In this document: positions 31,426 through 42,700 of the stretch, piece after piece
Layout of the letters: every line of letters begins with the position of its first letter
Position numbering within the stretch: the stretch's first letter is position 1
Assembly (NCBI GenBank): GCA_030220185.1
Contig: JASPKZ010001241.1
Coordinates: forward strand, 1,737,501 to 1,801,500
Length of the DNA: 64,000 nucleotides
Direction: 5' to 3'
Origin: Diploptera punctata
Taxonomy: Eukaryota; Arthropoda; Insecta; Blattodea; Blaberidae
Made by a program: the position numbers and the translations under genes
The notes under the pieces: model-generated
Told to the model about the DNA's origin: nothing
Database searches by the model: none
The model's input: only the letters and a program-made list of their open reading frames with translations

Positions 31426-33053
31426 ATGAAATAAATTATTTTTAATATATTATATTTTTTCTCTCTTTAGACAATATCAAAGAAATCTGGATAGATATTT
31501 GACTTATACTATATTTATGTTCACTATGCAATTGGAGTAATGTTATAGTAGTAGAATTTTAGCAAATACTTGTCCTCCTGATCCGTTTGTTTTAATTTAT
31601 TTTTTAACTTGTATAGAATCATCCACACATTTCTCAAATCAAAAAGCTTTTCCTCTTCTCCCCCAACGTCTAAAACAGTTACAGAATTACAACACCTACG
31701 TTCCCCAATAGTTTAGTAGAATTTAGGCTAAAAGATACCCCATGTATCCTCACAATTAAGCTAATAATAAAATCCAAAATTGTTAAGTATCCTTCTTATC
31801 GTATGAATAAAAATGTCCGATTTAAACATTTATATTTAGAGGCCTTTGAACAAAATTAGCCGATATAAAATCGACAGATTCATATTTGATTAAGGGACAG
31901 ATGTGGCCTTAGGGATGCATTCTGTGCTAGTGATTATGTATCAGTAAAACCTGAGAGAATCCGGTAATTCCAGCCAAATCCTAACAAAGCACATCATTGT
32001 AGTGGTCATTTTGGATTCATTTTAAGTGACTAAGCATAAGAGGGTGAGAAGGGAGTTGTCCACGCTATAATCGAAAGTGATAACTGAAGTCCTTCAACTT
32101 AATGGGGGTTGAGCGTAAGGCCAGCCCCCTTCATTGGTAAAAAAATATATCTGCTCAGAAATGTCAACGAATGAAAGCAGGACGAGCCAACACACACAGA
32201 CCATGGCTTGTCAAAAATTTGGACAAATGTGTCCAGGATACAAAAGTGTGGAAATAAATCTTTGAAAGGCCATAGCATTCTCCAGTTGAAGCTGTAGCAC
32301 TTTACGGTATGAATGAAGACGATTCATATTTTAATTACGATGCTATTATTCCGAGCTTATGTAGAGGATTAAATAAAATACTTCCACTACTACTACTACA
32401 CCACCACAAATATCACCACCACCATCTTCCGTTTCCGTATCCTTATCCTCATATTCTTCTTGTCCTCCTTCTGAATGACTTCCTTGACTTTGTCATGGGC
32501 TTACGTTCCTGCTTTCCTTATCCTCTGTTTCTTTCTCTTATGTATTTCCTTTCTTTAACTACTCCTCCCTTTCCATTTCTTACCTAATATTTGTACTTCG
32601 TGTGTTATAGTTAAATTACTTACATTGGACAACAAATGTCAAACCCTTTTTTTTTACACAGGAATGAAAATAGGTAATCGTATATATTTAACCTATGCTG
32701 AATTCTGATCAACAATCCAAAATTTTGTATCATGTACCATTTCTCCACGAAACGTGATTGAAAATGTCCATAGAAATCCAAAAAATAAAAAATGTCCGGA
32801 CATACCTAATTTCAGTGTTCTGGTGAATAATTAGGCCTATGCTACTTTTATAGACGCAAGTATTATTAAGAAAGAAGAATGTAGATTAAATATATTTCGC
32901 GATGACTTAATTACAAATTTCCTGATTTATCATGCAAAACGTAAAAAAATTGTATAAAGCTTTTAGATTTTACTCACATTATAAAACTATTTTCTGGAAC
33001 ATTTCCGCTTGTGAACATTAGAAACATCCCTAATTAACTGTCAAAATACTTAT
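31426..33053. other. No gene recognised; CCA/CTA-rich patch
   Basis: AT-rich DNA. Around 32380-32470 there is a low-complexity CTA/CCA/TCC patch that creates the 92-residue plus frame 32309-32587; its composition (His, Leu, Pro, Tyr) argues against a real protein. Nothing else recognised. Confidence 0.45.
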
Positions 33054-34690
33054 CTAATACACAGAGTGATATCTGTGTCTTCTTTCCATGACATATGTCT
33101 TGATGAAAACGTTATCCGTGTTCATTGCTACGGCTCCCAGGTTGGGTGCAAATATTTTCAGGTGGGAATGTAGGAAACGTATTTTCAATGGCATATTACA
33201 CCCCAATATTATATATGCCTTTAGCATGTTCTCAATAATTTCTTGGTAGTTTTTGGCCCTTACATTTCCCAGAAAATTAACACTCTCTCTCTTGAATCCC
33301 ACCCATGCTGCTGTCTCACTGTCTCCATTACGTCATCATATTTCTTGTCTTGCATCACTTCACGAATATGTGGGCCAATAAAAATGCCTTCCTTAAATTT
33401 CCTTCACTAATTCTAGGAAATTCTTCTTTCAAGTACAGAAAACTTTTACCATTTTCATTTAAAGCCAAAACAAAATGTTTATTAAGCCTAGCTTAATGCG
33501 AAAGGATGGTAGCAATGTTTTCTTTCTTAACTCATGGTTGGTATTTAACACTCTCGTGCCCATGGTACCAAAGCAACCCTTAGAGGTCACTCTCGTACAT
33601 CATAAACTTTTTTGTTTACCTCGAATATCCCACTTGCATAAAAAACAACAAAACTTGGTAACAACATTCTGCATTCCAATGAGTAAACCTATGACTTTAA
33701 GATCTCTATGTGTTTTCCATTCATATTTTGTTTAATTAATAGTAGAATCATATTATCGTACGATTATTTCATATGAATGGTATGAGCAATAGCTAGTAGA
33801 ATCATATTATCGTACGATTATTTCATATGAATGGTATGAGCAATAGCTATAGGCACAGAAGGGTGAACATTATCATTATTTAACAACATGGCCTTAAAAA
33901 TAACTTAAAAGATTCAACGAATAGGCGCAATTCTTGTAGATTGCAAATTTTACAGCTCAATTTTTACATTAGTCCATCAGCATCACTATAATAGACAAGT
34001 TCATTGTTACATGAACAAATGTCAAAGATTGTTCACGTTTTGTATAAGTTGTTAATTTGACATTAGTCTGAAGCAAGTACCGGTTCTGTAACCGAAAACC
34101 TAGTCGTTCCGACTGACTTTTTGTTAAATTCAGATCCCTTATTAAATCGTTAAGTTCAGCTTGGTAAATCAAATGAGGTTCAGGTAATGGTAAATACAAA
34201 TCTGGGTTATCAGTGTTACATTGTGAAAGTCCGGGTTCAATGTCAGGAGGGCTGGATTTTCATCACCTAAGGTCCATACTTCAGGTGGCTTAGGAATTGG
34301 TGGGGAATTGTCATGAGGTACTGGTCTCATATTATTCTGATAAACTATTACATTCTTTGATTTTGAAGAGAACCCACTAACTTTTATGAGGCAAAGTGAC
34401 AGTCAGTAACAAGGTCTGTTGATTCTCTCCAAATCATAGGCATAGCAAATGACATTTATGAGTGCCTATTAGCCAGCCCTGAAGGTAATGTGCACGTCCA
34501 CTACAACATATACCTGGCGCCCATCCCTTCTCTTTGTCTCCAACCTTGTATCCAAAATATAAATCATACCCCATATTAACTGCTGGACCAAAGAATTGCG
34601 TTGAAATATTGTCGTAAATTCACCACAGATATAGCAAAATAAGTTTGGCGAATTCAAACATTTATTAGACTTGTAAACACAATAACACTT
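33054..34690 (-). pseudogene. Decayed copy of an uncharacterised multi-block protein
   Basis: Minus-strand frames spread over 1.6 kb form one protein-like series. N-terminal Cys motif FCYICGEFTTIFQRN (34640) and KVGDKEKGWAPGICC; then EPHLIYQAELNDLIRDLNL (34190); VIGLLIGMQNVVTKFCCFLC (33670, second CxxC); VNFLGNVRAKNYQEIIENML (33270); GCNMPLKIRFLHSHLKIF (33180); and FIKTYVMERRHRY at the end. Frameshifts and stops divide the blocks, and a 54-bp tandem duplication sits between the second and third. I recall similar uncharacterised proteins in many arthropod genomes but cannot check. Its end overlaps in motif (MERRHRY against MEKRYQY) with the coding remnant inside the CACTG elements at 37317 and 55840, so a transposon origin is likely. 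Confidence 0.6.
33741..33848. repeat. Perfect 54-bp tandem duplication
   Basis: Units 33741-33794 and 33795-33848 are identical over 54 bp, including the palindromic core ATCGTACGAT. No other tandem repeat of this precision outside microsatellites was seen in the window. Confidence 0.97.
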
Positions 34691-34729
34691 GTAATACAGA
34701 TATAATACATTAAATGTATAAAACACAGT

Positions 34730-35039
34730 TCACTGCACCTTACGCACCAATGTAATATAAATACAATTTAGATACACAATTCACCGCACCGTACAACGGT
34801 AAATATTTAACTGACATTCATTGAGTCTTCATATTAAAATGAATGTGGTTGTTGACAATGCCGTTTGGAATTACCTTCCTGTGATTAGCTAGAAGATAAA
34901 ATATGTTTTTAAATTGCTGCTTTTGCACTCTGCTTCAACAATAAAGTACGGAGGTTAAGAGACCATAATCAAAAAAATTGTGTAAACATATAATCAGCTA
35001 CACCATGCAATCGGTCATGCCAATTATAGGGCTCATAAA
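34730..35039. other. No gene recognised
   Basis: Spacer. Two similar segments ACAGTTCACTGCACCTTACG and ACAATTCACCGCACCGTACA (34731-34800) look like a diverged short duplication. Confidence 0.4.
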
Positions 35040-36115
35040 TTCAAACAGACCACCTATGAGGCTGAAAATGTTTATTTCTTAGTCTTCTTCTTCTTCTTCC
35101 GAATGTAGTATTGGGTGATGATGCCCGTTCTGCGACTACAAAAACTGATCTTTCCATCGGTTGAAAGGGTCTTCCGAGGTCTCTTTTGCCTTTAGGGTTG
35201 AGGTGGTAAATCATCTTTGGTAAACGGGAATTTGACATTCTCTGGACGTGTTGGAACCATTTAATCTGATAATTTTGTATATGTTCAACCATTTCCCTAC
35301 TATTCCACTGCATCTTTTTCTTATCACTTTTCAGTCTATCCCTTAATGTTACTCCAGTTAGTTATCGGAGGAATCTCATTTGTACACTATTAATACGGGA
35401 TTTATCTTTTGCTCGAAGTATCCAGAATTCACTTCCGTATAGTAGAGCAGGTTTGGCTATGGCATTATGAAATCTCAATTGGATTTCTTTCCTCATTTGT
35501 TTTCCAAAATTTCTCCTAATTATACCATTTAATCTGTTATATTTTTCTAAATTTGTTTCCACATCTTTTTGATTATGAAACTGTGATATATTATTACCTA
35601 AATAATTAAAGTGTGTTACTTGTTCTATTGGTTTATTATTTATTATTATTTTTACTCTCGAAAGTCCCTTTCCAGTGATTGCCATGGATTTTGTTTTATT
35701 TTCAGATATGTTCATGTTGTATTTTTCCAGGGTATTCTGCAATTTAAATGCTGATCTCTGCAAATCATCTTCATTCTCCGCTCTAGAAGTATTTGATCAT
35801 CTGCGAAGATTATTGTTTGTATTTGATTTCCTCTACATATTTTTACTCCTGGGGGGTTTAGTTTTTTCCACTACTGGACAATTTTATTTAGATATAGAAT
35901 AAACAGTAATGGAGATAGTCCACATCCCTGACTTAAACCTTGGTTAATTTCAAATGTATCTATTATTTTCCCATGATCTAACTTTACTTTTATAAATGTG
36001 GTTTCATATAAACTTTTTATAGCATTTATTAGATTATTGCGAACTTGGTAGCTTTCCAATATGTTCCACATTATGTCCCGTTTGACTCTATCATAGGCCT
36101 TTTCAAAATCTAAAA
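35040..36115 (-). mobile_element. LINE-G-like element, RT to 3' end, partly open
   Basis: Minus-strand, three adjoining frames in correct order. 36071-35871: LINAIKSLYETTFIKVKL and FEINQGLSQGCGLSPLLF (RT block). About 35820-35790: IIFADDQILLE (catalytic FADD) in a shifted frame. 35763-35362: KYNMNISENKTKSM, IEQVTHFNYLGNNIS, FHNAIAKPALLYGSEFW and RINSVQMRFLR. 35313-35041: YQIKWFQHVQRMSNSRLP and KRDLGRPFQPMERS, after which the protein end is rearranged and GAA repeats follow. Needs at least two frameshifts and one stop to be ignored, so not active. Confidence 0.9.
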
Positions 36116-36204
36116 ATTAGTAATAGAGTTATAATGTGTTGTCATACGCTCCTTCTTCATAAACAAGGATTAGAGTTTGAGGTAACAGCAATACAATGTT
36201 ACGT

Positions 36205-37313
36205 AGTAATAGTAGTAGTAGAAGGAAGAGGATTTTATTACACTAAAAGGAAGATAGATACAATGCTATTTAAATGTGGCTCGTACTGACAATAACCCAT
36301 TCGTGCTGTTGACAGTAAAGTTATAATAAAATGTTTGGTAATATTATAACGTAAAAATAGAAAATAATTATATTAAAATTATATAAAAATACAGTAATAT
36401 TATACATTAATAAGGTTATGTTCAAATAGTAAGATGTAATGATATTACTTTTGCTAACATATGTAGGCCTATTTATTCACGAATGAGTGTTCTTATTTCC
36501 GCGTTTTGTCCAGAAATTTACCCACGTTAAACCAATTTTCTGGATTTACCATTAACTGGTATCATGCCAATCTTTCACGATTTGAATTTAGGAATCTCTC
36601 CGGTAATAACTGACGCCTCCTATATTCTTAATCGTTACATTTTCCTAATACTATATTATCTCGTCTTCAAAGTTCCCACACATTGGACGTATTCGCTTAT
36701 CGTGATCGTCGCTATTTTTTAGAAATTTCCATGCCCCTAGTCTAAACAAAGCAAGTCCTGAACTCTCTTTAAATCCTAGGTTGATTATATAAGATTACTT
36801 TTCCCTAAACGTCTTTGAAAAAACAGTGTGTGTTTCCAGTACATTCCGCGAAAATATTTTGTTGAGTTATATCTGAGATACCTCCTCCTTATTGTTTTAG
36901 CGATTTTTAGTCCCTTTTCCCGTGCCCAATCCATCCCAATCTTTTGGAGTTCCCTTTTAACCTCGGCTGCCCAGAAATTCACATCTATGTTCCTAATTTG
37001 GTGGTCGTAACAAATTGATCTGAGCATTGTTGACCGAGGATTAGCCGCAACCCGCATTTGAGTACACGAATTTCGCAGATTATGGTGTACTGAAATGACC
37101 CAAATACATATAAAACTCCACGGTAGGAAACGGCGTTACTAAGTCCTGTAATATATTTTAGAAACTGCTTCTATACGTTATTTAGTATTTTCGTTATTTC
37201 AAAACACCAAATCTCACTACCATATTGCATTACCTGCGTCACCATCGCTCCATACACTTTTTTATAATGTGATAACTGAAATACAATATATGCGCTCGGT
37301 CGGGCCGGTAGTA
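36205..37313 (-). mobile_element. LINE-F, longest copy here
   Basis: Minus strand. Upstream end: FYKKVYGAMVTQVMQYGSEI (37255-37200, post-RT block), then MRVAANPRSTMLRSICYDHQ (37057), KTIRRRYLRYNSTKYFRGMY, a broken zinc-knuckle region, NPENWFNVGKFLDKTRK, and a 3' UTR ending in AATAAAATCC plus TAC triplets. A CACTG element has inserted at its upstream edge (37317). The frame is broken several times. Confidence 0.82.
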
Positions 37314-37316
37314 TAA

Positions 37317-37834
37317 CACTGGTCAACATGATTTTTGTCCCATGAGTACCAATAGTTGTACTTAATGCAGTTTGTTATCGTGTTTTCATATGTCTTCGGA
37401 ATTTCTCTATCACCCACAGTTTTTTATTTCAATTTCAATTGATGGATTTTAATAATTATTTTTAATAAACGTTTTTTCGTTATTTGTCCATTGTAAAATA
37501 AAACCAAATGAGCTAATTAAAATGGTTTCAGCTATGGAAAAGAAATATCAAGGCGAATTGTATCCTAATATGCTGGCCGATTATAGTTGGACCACAGGCG
37601 AAATGTAGCGGAAAATCGTAATTTCTTACTTTCTAGGCGAGTCCGAATGTTCGAATATTGTGTTATTACGAATGTAGAAAATATTAAAGTGTTTGAAATT
37701 AAACATTCCTGTCCCTCGGAAACCTTGCGTGAGAAAACGGATATCGTTTTTCAATTCAGGAGAAAAATTACTATCATAATCACATATTTTTCTTTCTGAG
37801 ACAAAACAAAAGTTTATTTTTTTGTTGCTCAGTG
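37317..37834 (+). mobile_element. CACTG-ended transposon, copy 1
   Basis: A 518-bp element starting CACTGGTCAACATG and ending TTGTTGCTCAGTG, so its ends are inverted repeats of the type CACTGRKCAACA. Flanked by TAA on both sides (37314-37316, 37835-37837). The middle encodes, in shifted frames, MEKKYQGELYPNMLADY and SFLT-like text, the C-terminal end of a protein; copy 2 shows it more completely. It lacks the rest of the coding region and is an internally deleted, non-autonomous derivative. Confidence 0.82.
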
Positions 37835-37837
37835 TAA

Positions 37838-38079
37838 TCATAAATCGGCGATTATTTCACACCCGTAGCCGATAATTGAAAAGTTGATTTTAGTGTAGAA
37901 ATCAGGGCAAAAAAATACGTTAGAAACATAAAATTCTTGTGAGGTGCATATTTCTGCGCTGTCCAGTGTTATTAGTTTAGAACTATAGTATAAGAACGGC
38001 ATGACATACATGCCTTGTCCACTGGACGTTACAAACTACCAACAAGAGAATATAATCGTCGCAATCGCAACTCGCAGAT
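37838..38079. other. No gene recognised
   Basis: Short spacer between two DNA transposons. Confidence 0.4.
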
Positions 38080-38083
38080 TTAA

Positions 38084-38778
38084 CGGGGATGATGGGTGAA
38101 AAATTTACCATTTGTGATCAAAATTGGCATTTTTTGTTTCTTGTGCTAAAATATAGCCTGTACTCTAATGTATATGTTGGCAAAGTTTCAGAAGCCTATG
38201 GCGCTTCTAAGCGCCCTAAATTACGTCAGAGTTAATAGGATGCGCCAGTTAAATACTACCTGCATGCAAATCTTTAAACTTGTTTTTCCATACTTTTATT
38301 TTCAGTGCATTTTTTGTACACTCAACATTGAATGGAATTCATAATTGTGTCCTAGAAGGTTCAAATTTTTACTGCATGTCCTACAAACAACGGGTAATAA
38401 AGTAGTGCACGGGGTTCGTGATTAAAGTAGTATTTTAAGAAATAAAATGTATGCAATTATATTTTTTTTGTGATTCCACGCATGAGATACATTTTTTCTC
38501 CCTTTGTATTCTCATTATAAGAATTCAAATGCATGATGTTTTTTCTAAATATTTTAGGGTCGTGCAAAAAAAATCATACATTTTACTAAAAAATTGTGGA
38601 ACCCATTTAATTATAATATATGCAAAATTTTTAAAATGTAATATTTAGTAAATCATAAAATGAATGTCCCACAAGAATGAAACACGTCATTATGTATCAT
38701 ACGGTGAATATTGGTACAAAACACCAAGTCTCTATCTCAAAAAAATGTAGAAAATAGAAATTCCATCCATCACTCCCC
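38084..38778. mobile_element. TTAA-flanked non-autonomous DNA transposon (candidate)
   Basis: A 695-bp segment bounded by TTAA at 38080-38083 and 38779-38782. Inner ends are imperfect inverted repeats: CGGGGATGATGGGTGAAAAA and, from the other side, GGGGAGTGATGGATGGAA. TTAA duplications are typical of piggyBac and Kolobok elements. No transposase frame is visible. Confidence 0.55.
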
Positions 38779-38782
38779 TTAA

Positions 38783-39768
38783 GATTAGATATCGCCTTGT
38801 AATATAGGTCTACATTTAATTACGATACGTAGTCATCTGGATTAGGGGAGACCCTCGATATCAGTTAATCATAAGTTTATTATCGAGCACGAAATATTGA
38901 GCAGCTACTCGTGTTCTGATTCAACTCAACAACTGACAATATTCTATTTCCACACGATACAACTCTCCACTTTCGGTAGAAATGAAAACATTTTATTATC
39001 ATAGATATTACATTGTTGTTAATTAAAATATATATACATTTTTCACCGCATGGATCGGTCTCCCAAACAAACTTAATTAATATAATTGATTTCATAAATA
39101 ATGTTTGTGGTGTCCCTGTAAATGTATGGCAACGCAATTTAGTAAATTATACACCTGTGAGTTGAGGTTACTGTACTTTATTTCTATGTAATTATTGTTA
39201 TTGCTAAAAATATATACACCTCCCTGTCCGTTGCACCTTCAAGAATCAAGTGCAAATTTCTTTGAGAGAAGTTTGGCATCTCAGGGTGTATGGATTCGCT
39301 TGCGTATGTTTTTTTAAGGGGGAACGGAATGCCCTATCTTCTCAATGTTAAATTACGGAATTTTAAGGTAACATTTTCTCAGAAACCAAACAAGATAGAA
39401 ATATGAAACTTTGACTGGTTATTAAAACAACCTTCCCATTAAACTCGACGCTTTTTATTGCAAATTGGAATTATGTAAGATAAAAAATTGTATTTACTCC
39501 GCCAATTATTTTCTATTTTCTGTCTACATCACTTTATAAAATTCTTAAAACTTGCAAATTTTTAATATAAAAATCCTCAGCTTCTGTGAAACCCCTGAAT
39601 TAATCCGTCCCTGGACCATGGTGCTATCAGAAGTTTTGGGTTAATTTTAAACATCCAAATCCCAATGGGACTCGAAACCTCGATATTCCGGTTTATATAC
39701 ATGGTTAGGTAACAAGCAAAAATTCCTGAATAAAATGTAATTAAATATAACATTATAGGAATAATATA
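38783..39768. other. No gene recognised
   Basis: AT-rich. A TTAAGGGGGAACGGAATGCC at about 39316 resembles the end of the TTAA element at 38779 and may be one end of a relative; a partner end was not found. Confidence 0.35.
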
Positions 39769-41093
39769 CAGGGTGGACCGCTCGAATGGACCTAATTTCA
39801 ATTGCTTGTTACTGGCAAACGGTTGAAGATAGAAACTTAAAACAACGTTCATATTACAGAAAAACTCACCAAGTTTTGATATCCAGATCACCACATCTCT
39901 ATATGAGCCCCAGCAGTCACTGTGACGATATCAAAGCGATGAACAATTTCTTGCCAAGTACGTTGGAGTATGTCTTCTGGAATGTTCTCAATAGCCTCTA
40001 TGATGCGCTCACGAAGATCACGAAGGTCTTTGACTGGGGTGGTGTAAACTTTATCTTTGACATAGCCCCAGAGAAAGAAATCCAGTGGTGTTAAATCGGG
40101 AGATCTCGGGGGCCACGCGATTGGTCCTCCCCTACCAATCCAACGGCCAGGGAAAATGTTGTCCAAAGTCGTACGAACTTCATTGGACCAGTGGGGAGGA
40201 GCACCATCTTGCTGGAAAACGATGTTAGGCTGCAGTTGTTCAATTTGTGGAAAGAAGAACTGCTCCGGCATGTCAAGATATGTGGTACCACGAACAGTTT
40301 TCTCGGCGAAGAAAAACGGTCCAATGACCTTATTATGTGACAAACTGCACCAAACATTCATCTTCGGACTATCACGAACATGCTCTTGAATAGCGTGAGG
40401 ATTCTCGATCCCCAGATCCGCACATTATGCCGGTTACCTTGCCTGACAAATGGAAAGTGGCTTCGTCCGAGAAGAAAATCTTGGTCATGAAGTCAGGATC
40501 AGCGCCGAGACGGTCCAGCATCGTATTGGCGAATTCCACTCGTTTCGGCATGTCATTCGGCTCCAGACGTTGCACTAACTGCACTTTATATGCGTGCAGT
40601 TTGAGGCGTTTGTGGACAATCCGTTGTAATGTCGATTTTGGTATTTGAAGTTCCCGCGAAGCTCTTCTTATATGACTTCCGGGGGCTTCGCTCAAATGCG
40701 GCTTGAACATTTGCTACCATTTCATCGGATGCTCTGCGACCACCACCATGCTTCTTCAACACAGATCCTGTAGCTAATAATGTATCACGCCACTTCTTTA
40801 TGCTTCTAGCAGTTGGAGCATCACGGTTAAACACACGCCGGAACTCCCTTTGAACTCTAATGATTGATTTAAACTCCGCATACCACAAAACAGCTTGCGC
40901 TTTCATCTGCGGAGTCGCCATTTTCACAAACAATTAAATCTAAGAACGAGAAACGTATCTTTGTGCCATCTACCGACAGGATTCGAAACTTGGTGAGTTT
41001 TTCTGTACTATGAACGTTGTTTTAAGTTTCTATCTTCAACCGTTTGCCAGTAACAAGCAATTGAAATTAGGTCCATTCGAGCGGTCCACCCTG
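39769..41093 (-). mobile_element. Mariner-like element, DD41D-type, 1325 bp
   Basis: Complete Tc1/mariner-superfamily element with TA duplication (39767-39768 and 41094-41095). The TIRs 39769-39876 and 40986-41093 are about 108 bp and differ at one base. The transposase lies on the minus strand (see separate entry). The nearly perfect TIRs indicate a young insertion, in contrast to the broken gene. Confidence 0.95.
39888..40933 (-). pseudogene. Mariner-like transposase, frameshifted
   Basis: Cut-and-paste transposase. The start at 40933 gives MFVKMATPQMKAQAVLWYAE, an N-terminal helix-turn-helix with RVFNRDAPTARSIKKW. The second part has SKSTLQRIVHK-type text (IPKSTLQRIVHKRL) and the first catalytic Asp in IFFSDEATFHLSGKV. 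The last part has the second Asp in FQQDGAPPHWSNEV and PPRSPDLTPLDFFLWG. Forty-one residues separate the second Asp from the Asp of PLDFF, the DD41D signature (rosa/VISITOR-type). Breaks: a one-base shift in a C run near 40680, and two more shifts near 40430 and 40412. The natural stop follows AHIEMW at 39888. Not functional as it stands. Confidence 0.92.
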
Positions 41094-41465
41094 TACTATA
41101 GATGGTAACTATATGTACTTAAAGAGTGATGATTCAGTTGCTACAGCATTCCTGTATTTTTAATATAATATTGAGATTATTAATATTTATCACATATTTT
41201 TACCTCTTTCGTGGAATCGAAGATTAGATAATTGATTTTTGTTGAAATTATTCTGGGAGAGAATATAATGCATGTTTTTATGAAATTAATTTAATTTGGA
41301 TGTTCATATTTATGTAATAAAACACATGTACAGAAAACATTGTTACATGATACAATAATAATCGGTATGATATATTGAATTGAATCGGTATGATATGTTG
41401 AATTGTTGCATGATAATTGGCTTACTCAGCTGATACAATTGAAAATAGAATAAGTTTCTAACAAG
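41094..41465. other. No gene recognised
   Basis: AT-rich, with a short direct repeat AATCGGTATGATATRTTGAA at about 41363 and 41386. Confidence 0.4.
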
Positions 41466-41925
41466 TAGTAATAGGACTTTATTAGATTAAAAGTAATATA
41501 TATATATATATATATAATGTTATTTACAAATATGGCTCGCACGGGCAGTAAGGCTTACGTGCTGTTAACAGTCCATTACAATAAAGTAATAATTGGTAAT
41601 GGTATAAAGAAAAATATTACGATTACTTAAAGAAAGCACAATATTATTACAATTACATTATAATACAATAACATTACACGTAAATTAAGTGATGTAGAAT
41701 TATTAAGAATTAATGGTATTGCATTTTGATAACATGTATTTATTCATGAATGAGTGTTGTTCTTATTTTCCGCATTTTTTCCAGAATTTTACCCACGTTT
41801 ATCCAGTTTTCTGGATTTACCATTAAATCGTAGCATGCCAATCTTTCATGATTTGAGTTTAAAGATCATTTCGGTAATAACTGACGTCTCCAATATTCTA
41901 AATCGTTATTTTTTCCTAATAAACA
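41466..41925 (-). mobile_element. LINE-F 3' fragment
   Basis: Minus strand: 3' UTR with AATAAAGTCCTATTACTAC end, the GTTAACAGCACGTAAGCC block, and the C-terminal NPENWINVGKILEKMRK-like tail in a frame broken near 41830. A TA run at 41500-41515 interrupts the 3' UTR. Ends abruptly within the YWRRQL region. Confidence 0.82.
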
Positions 41926-42083
41926 AATCAGTAGCCGAGAGCGACTGATGTAGTAATTTATTTTTTGCACTATGTTACTAATAGTGTATAATTACTGTTA
42001 TTGTTGATGTGCATCATCATTTGATATTCCCGCATACAATCTTGGTTGCTATGAAAACAAAACAAAATCTCAAAACGTTTAAA

Positions 42084-42104
42084 ATGGCCAAAAGCACTAG
42101 TGCG
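42084..42104 (+). CDS. Candidate first coding exon (very weak)
   Basis: ATG in good context (AAAATGG) followed after seven codons (MAKSTSA) by GCG|GTAAGTAT, a near-perfect 5' splice site. No acceptor in matching phase could be found downstream with certainty. Such a short match can arise by chance. Confidence 0.15.
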
Positions 42105-42700
42105 GTAAGTATAAATATTTATTTTGAAACATTGATAGTGATACTGAAGTTTGTATTAATTTCGGTATTAAATCATCATATCCCGTTTCCACGCCTCTTC
42201 TATTTTATCATCACAGCACACATCGTCAAAAACGCTCTCCACAATTAGAAATAAATCAAATTGGTATTACAGTTTTAACAAATATAAGATGGCGACATAC
42301 AGCCGTTTTACCTTCTGCAACATACAGCCGATTTACCGTCTGAAATGTAACATTTATATTTCAATTATATTTATTAATATTTTAGCTACTATCTTAATTA
42401 CTAAAATAAATAGACATAGTGCAAAAATAGTGTGCCATATTCTTCTGGTAAACACATAAACGAATCTCGGAAATTTTAAAAAACCTCGGCGCAAGCGCCT
42501 CGTTCTTTTTTTTTTTTTCGATCCGTATGAAGTGTTTACCACACTCGCATCGCAATATACTATAACGATATTCTTTAACAATTCCACCCCACAAACATTC
42601 TCTTATTCCTCCTGAATTATATAGTTTCATTAACATACATTAATTTCATATGACCATTCATCTCATGTAAGGTAAAAATAGTTGTTTTACCAAACCATGA

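Noticed and set aside
32309..32587. 92-residue plus-strand frame rich in His, Leu and Pro
   Set aside because: Arises from CTA/CCA/TCC low-complexity DNA; no domain and no splice context.
40091..40648. Extra frames (both strands) inside the mariner element
   Set aside because: Antisense or out-of-frame shadows of the transposase pseudogene.
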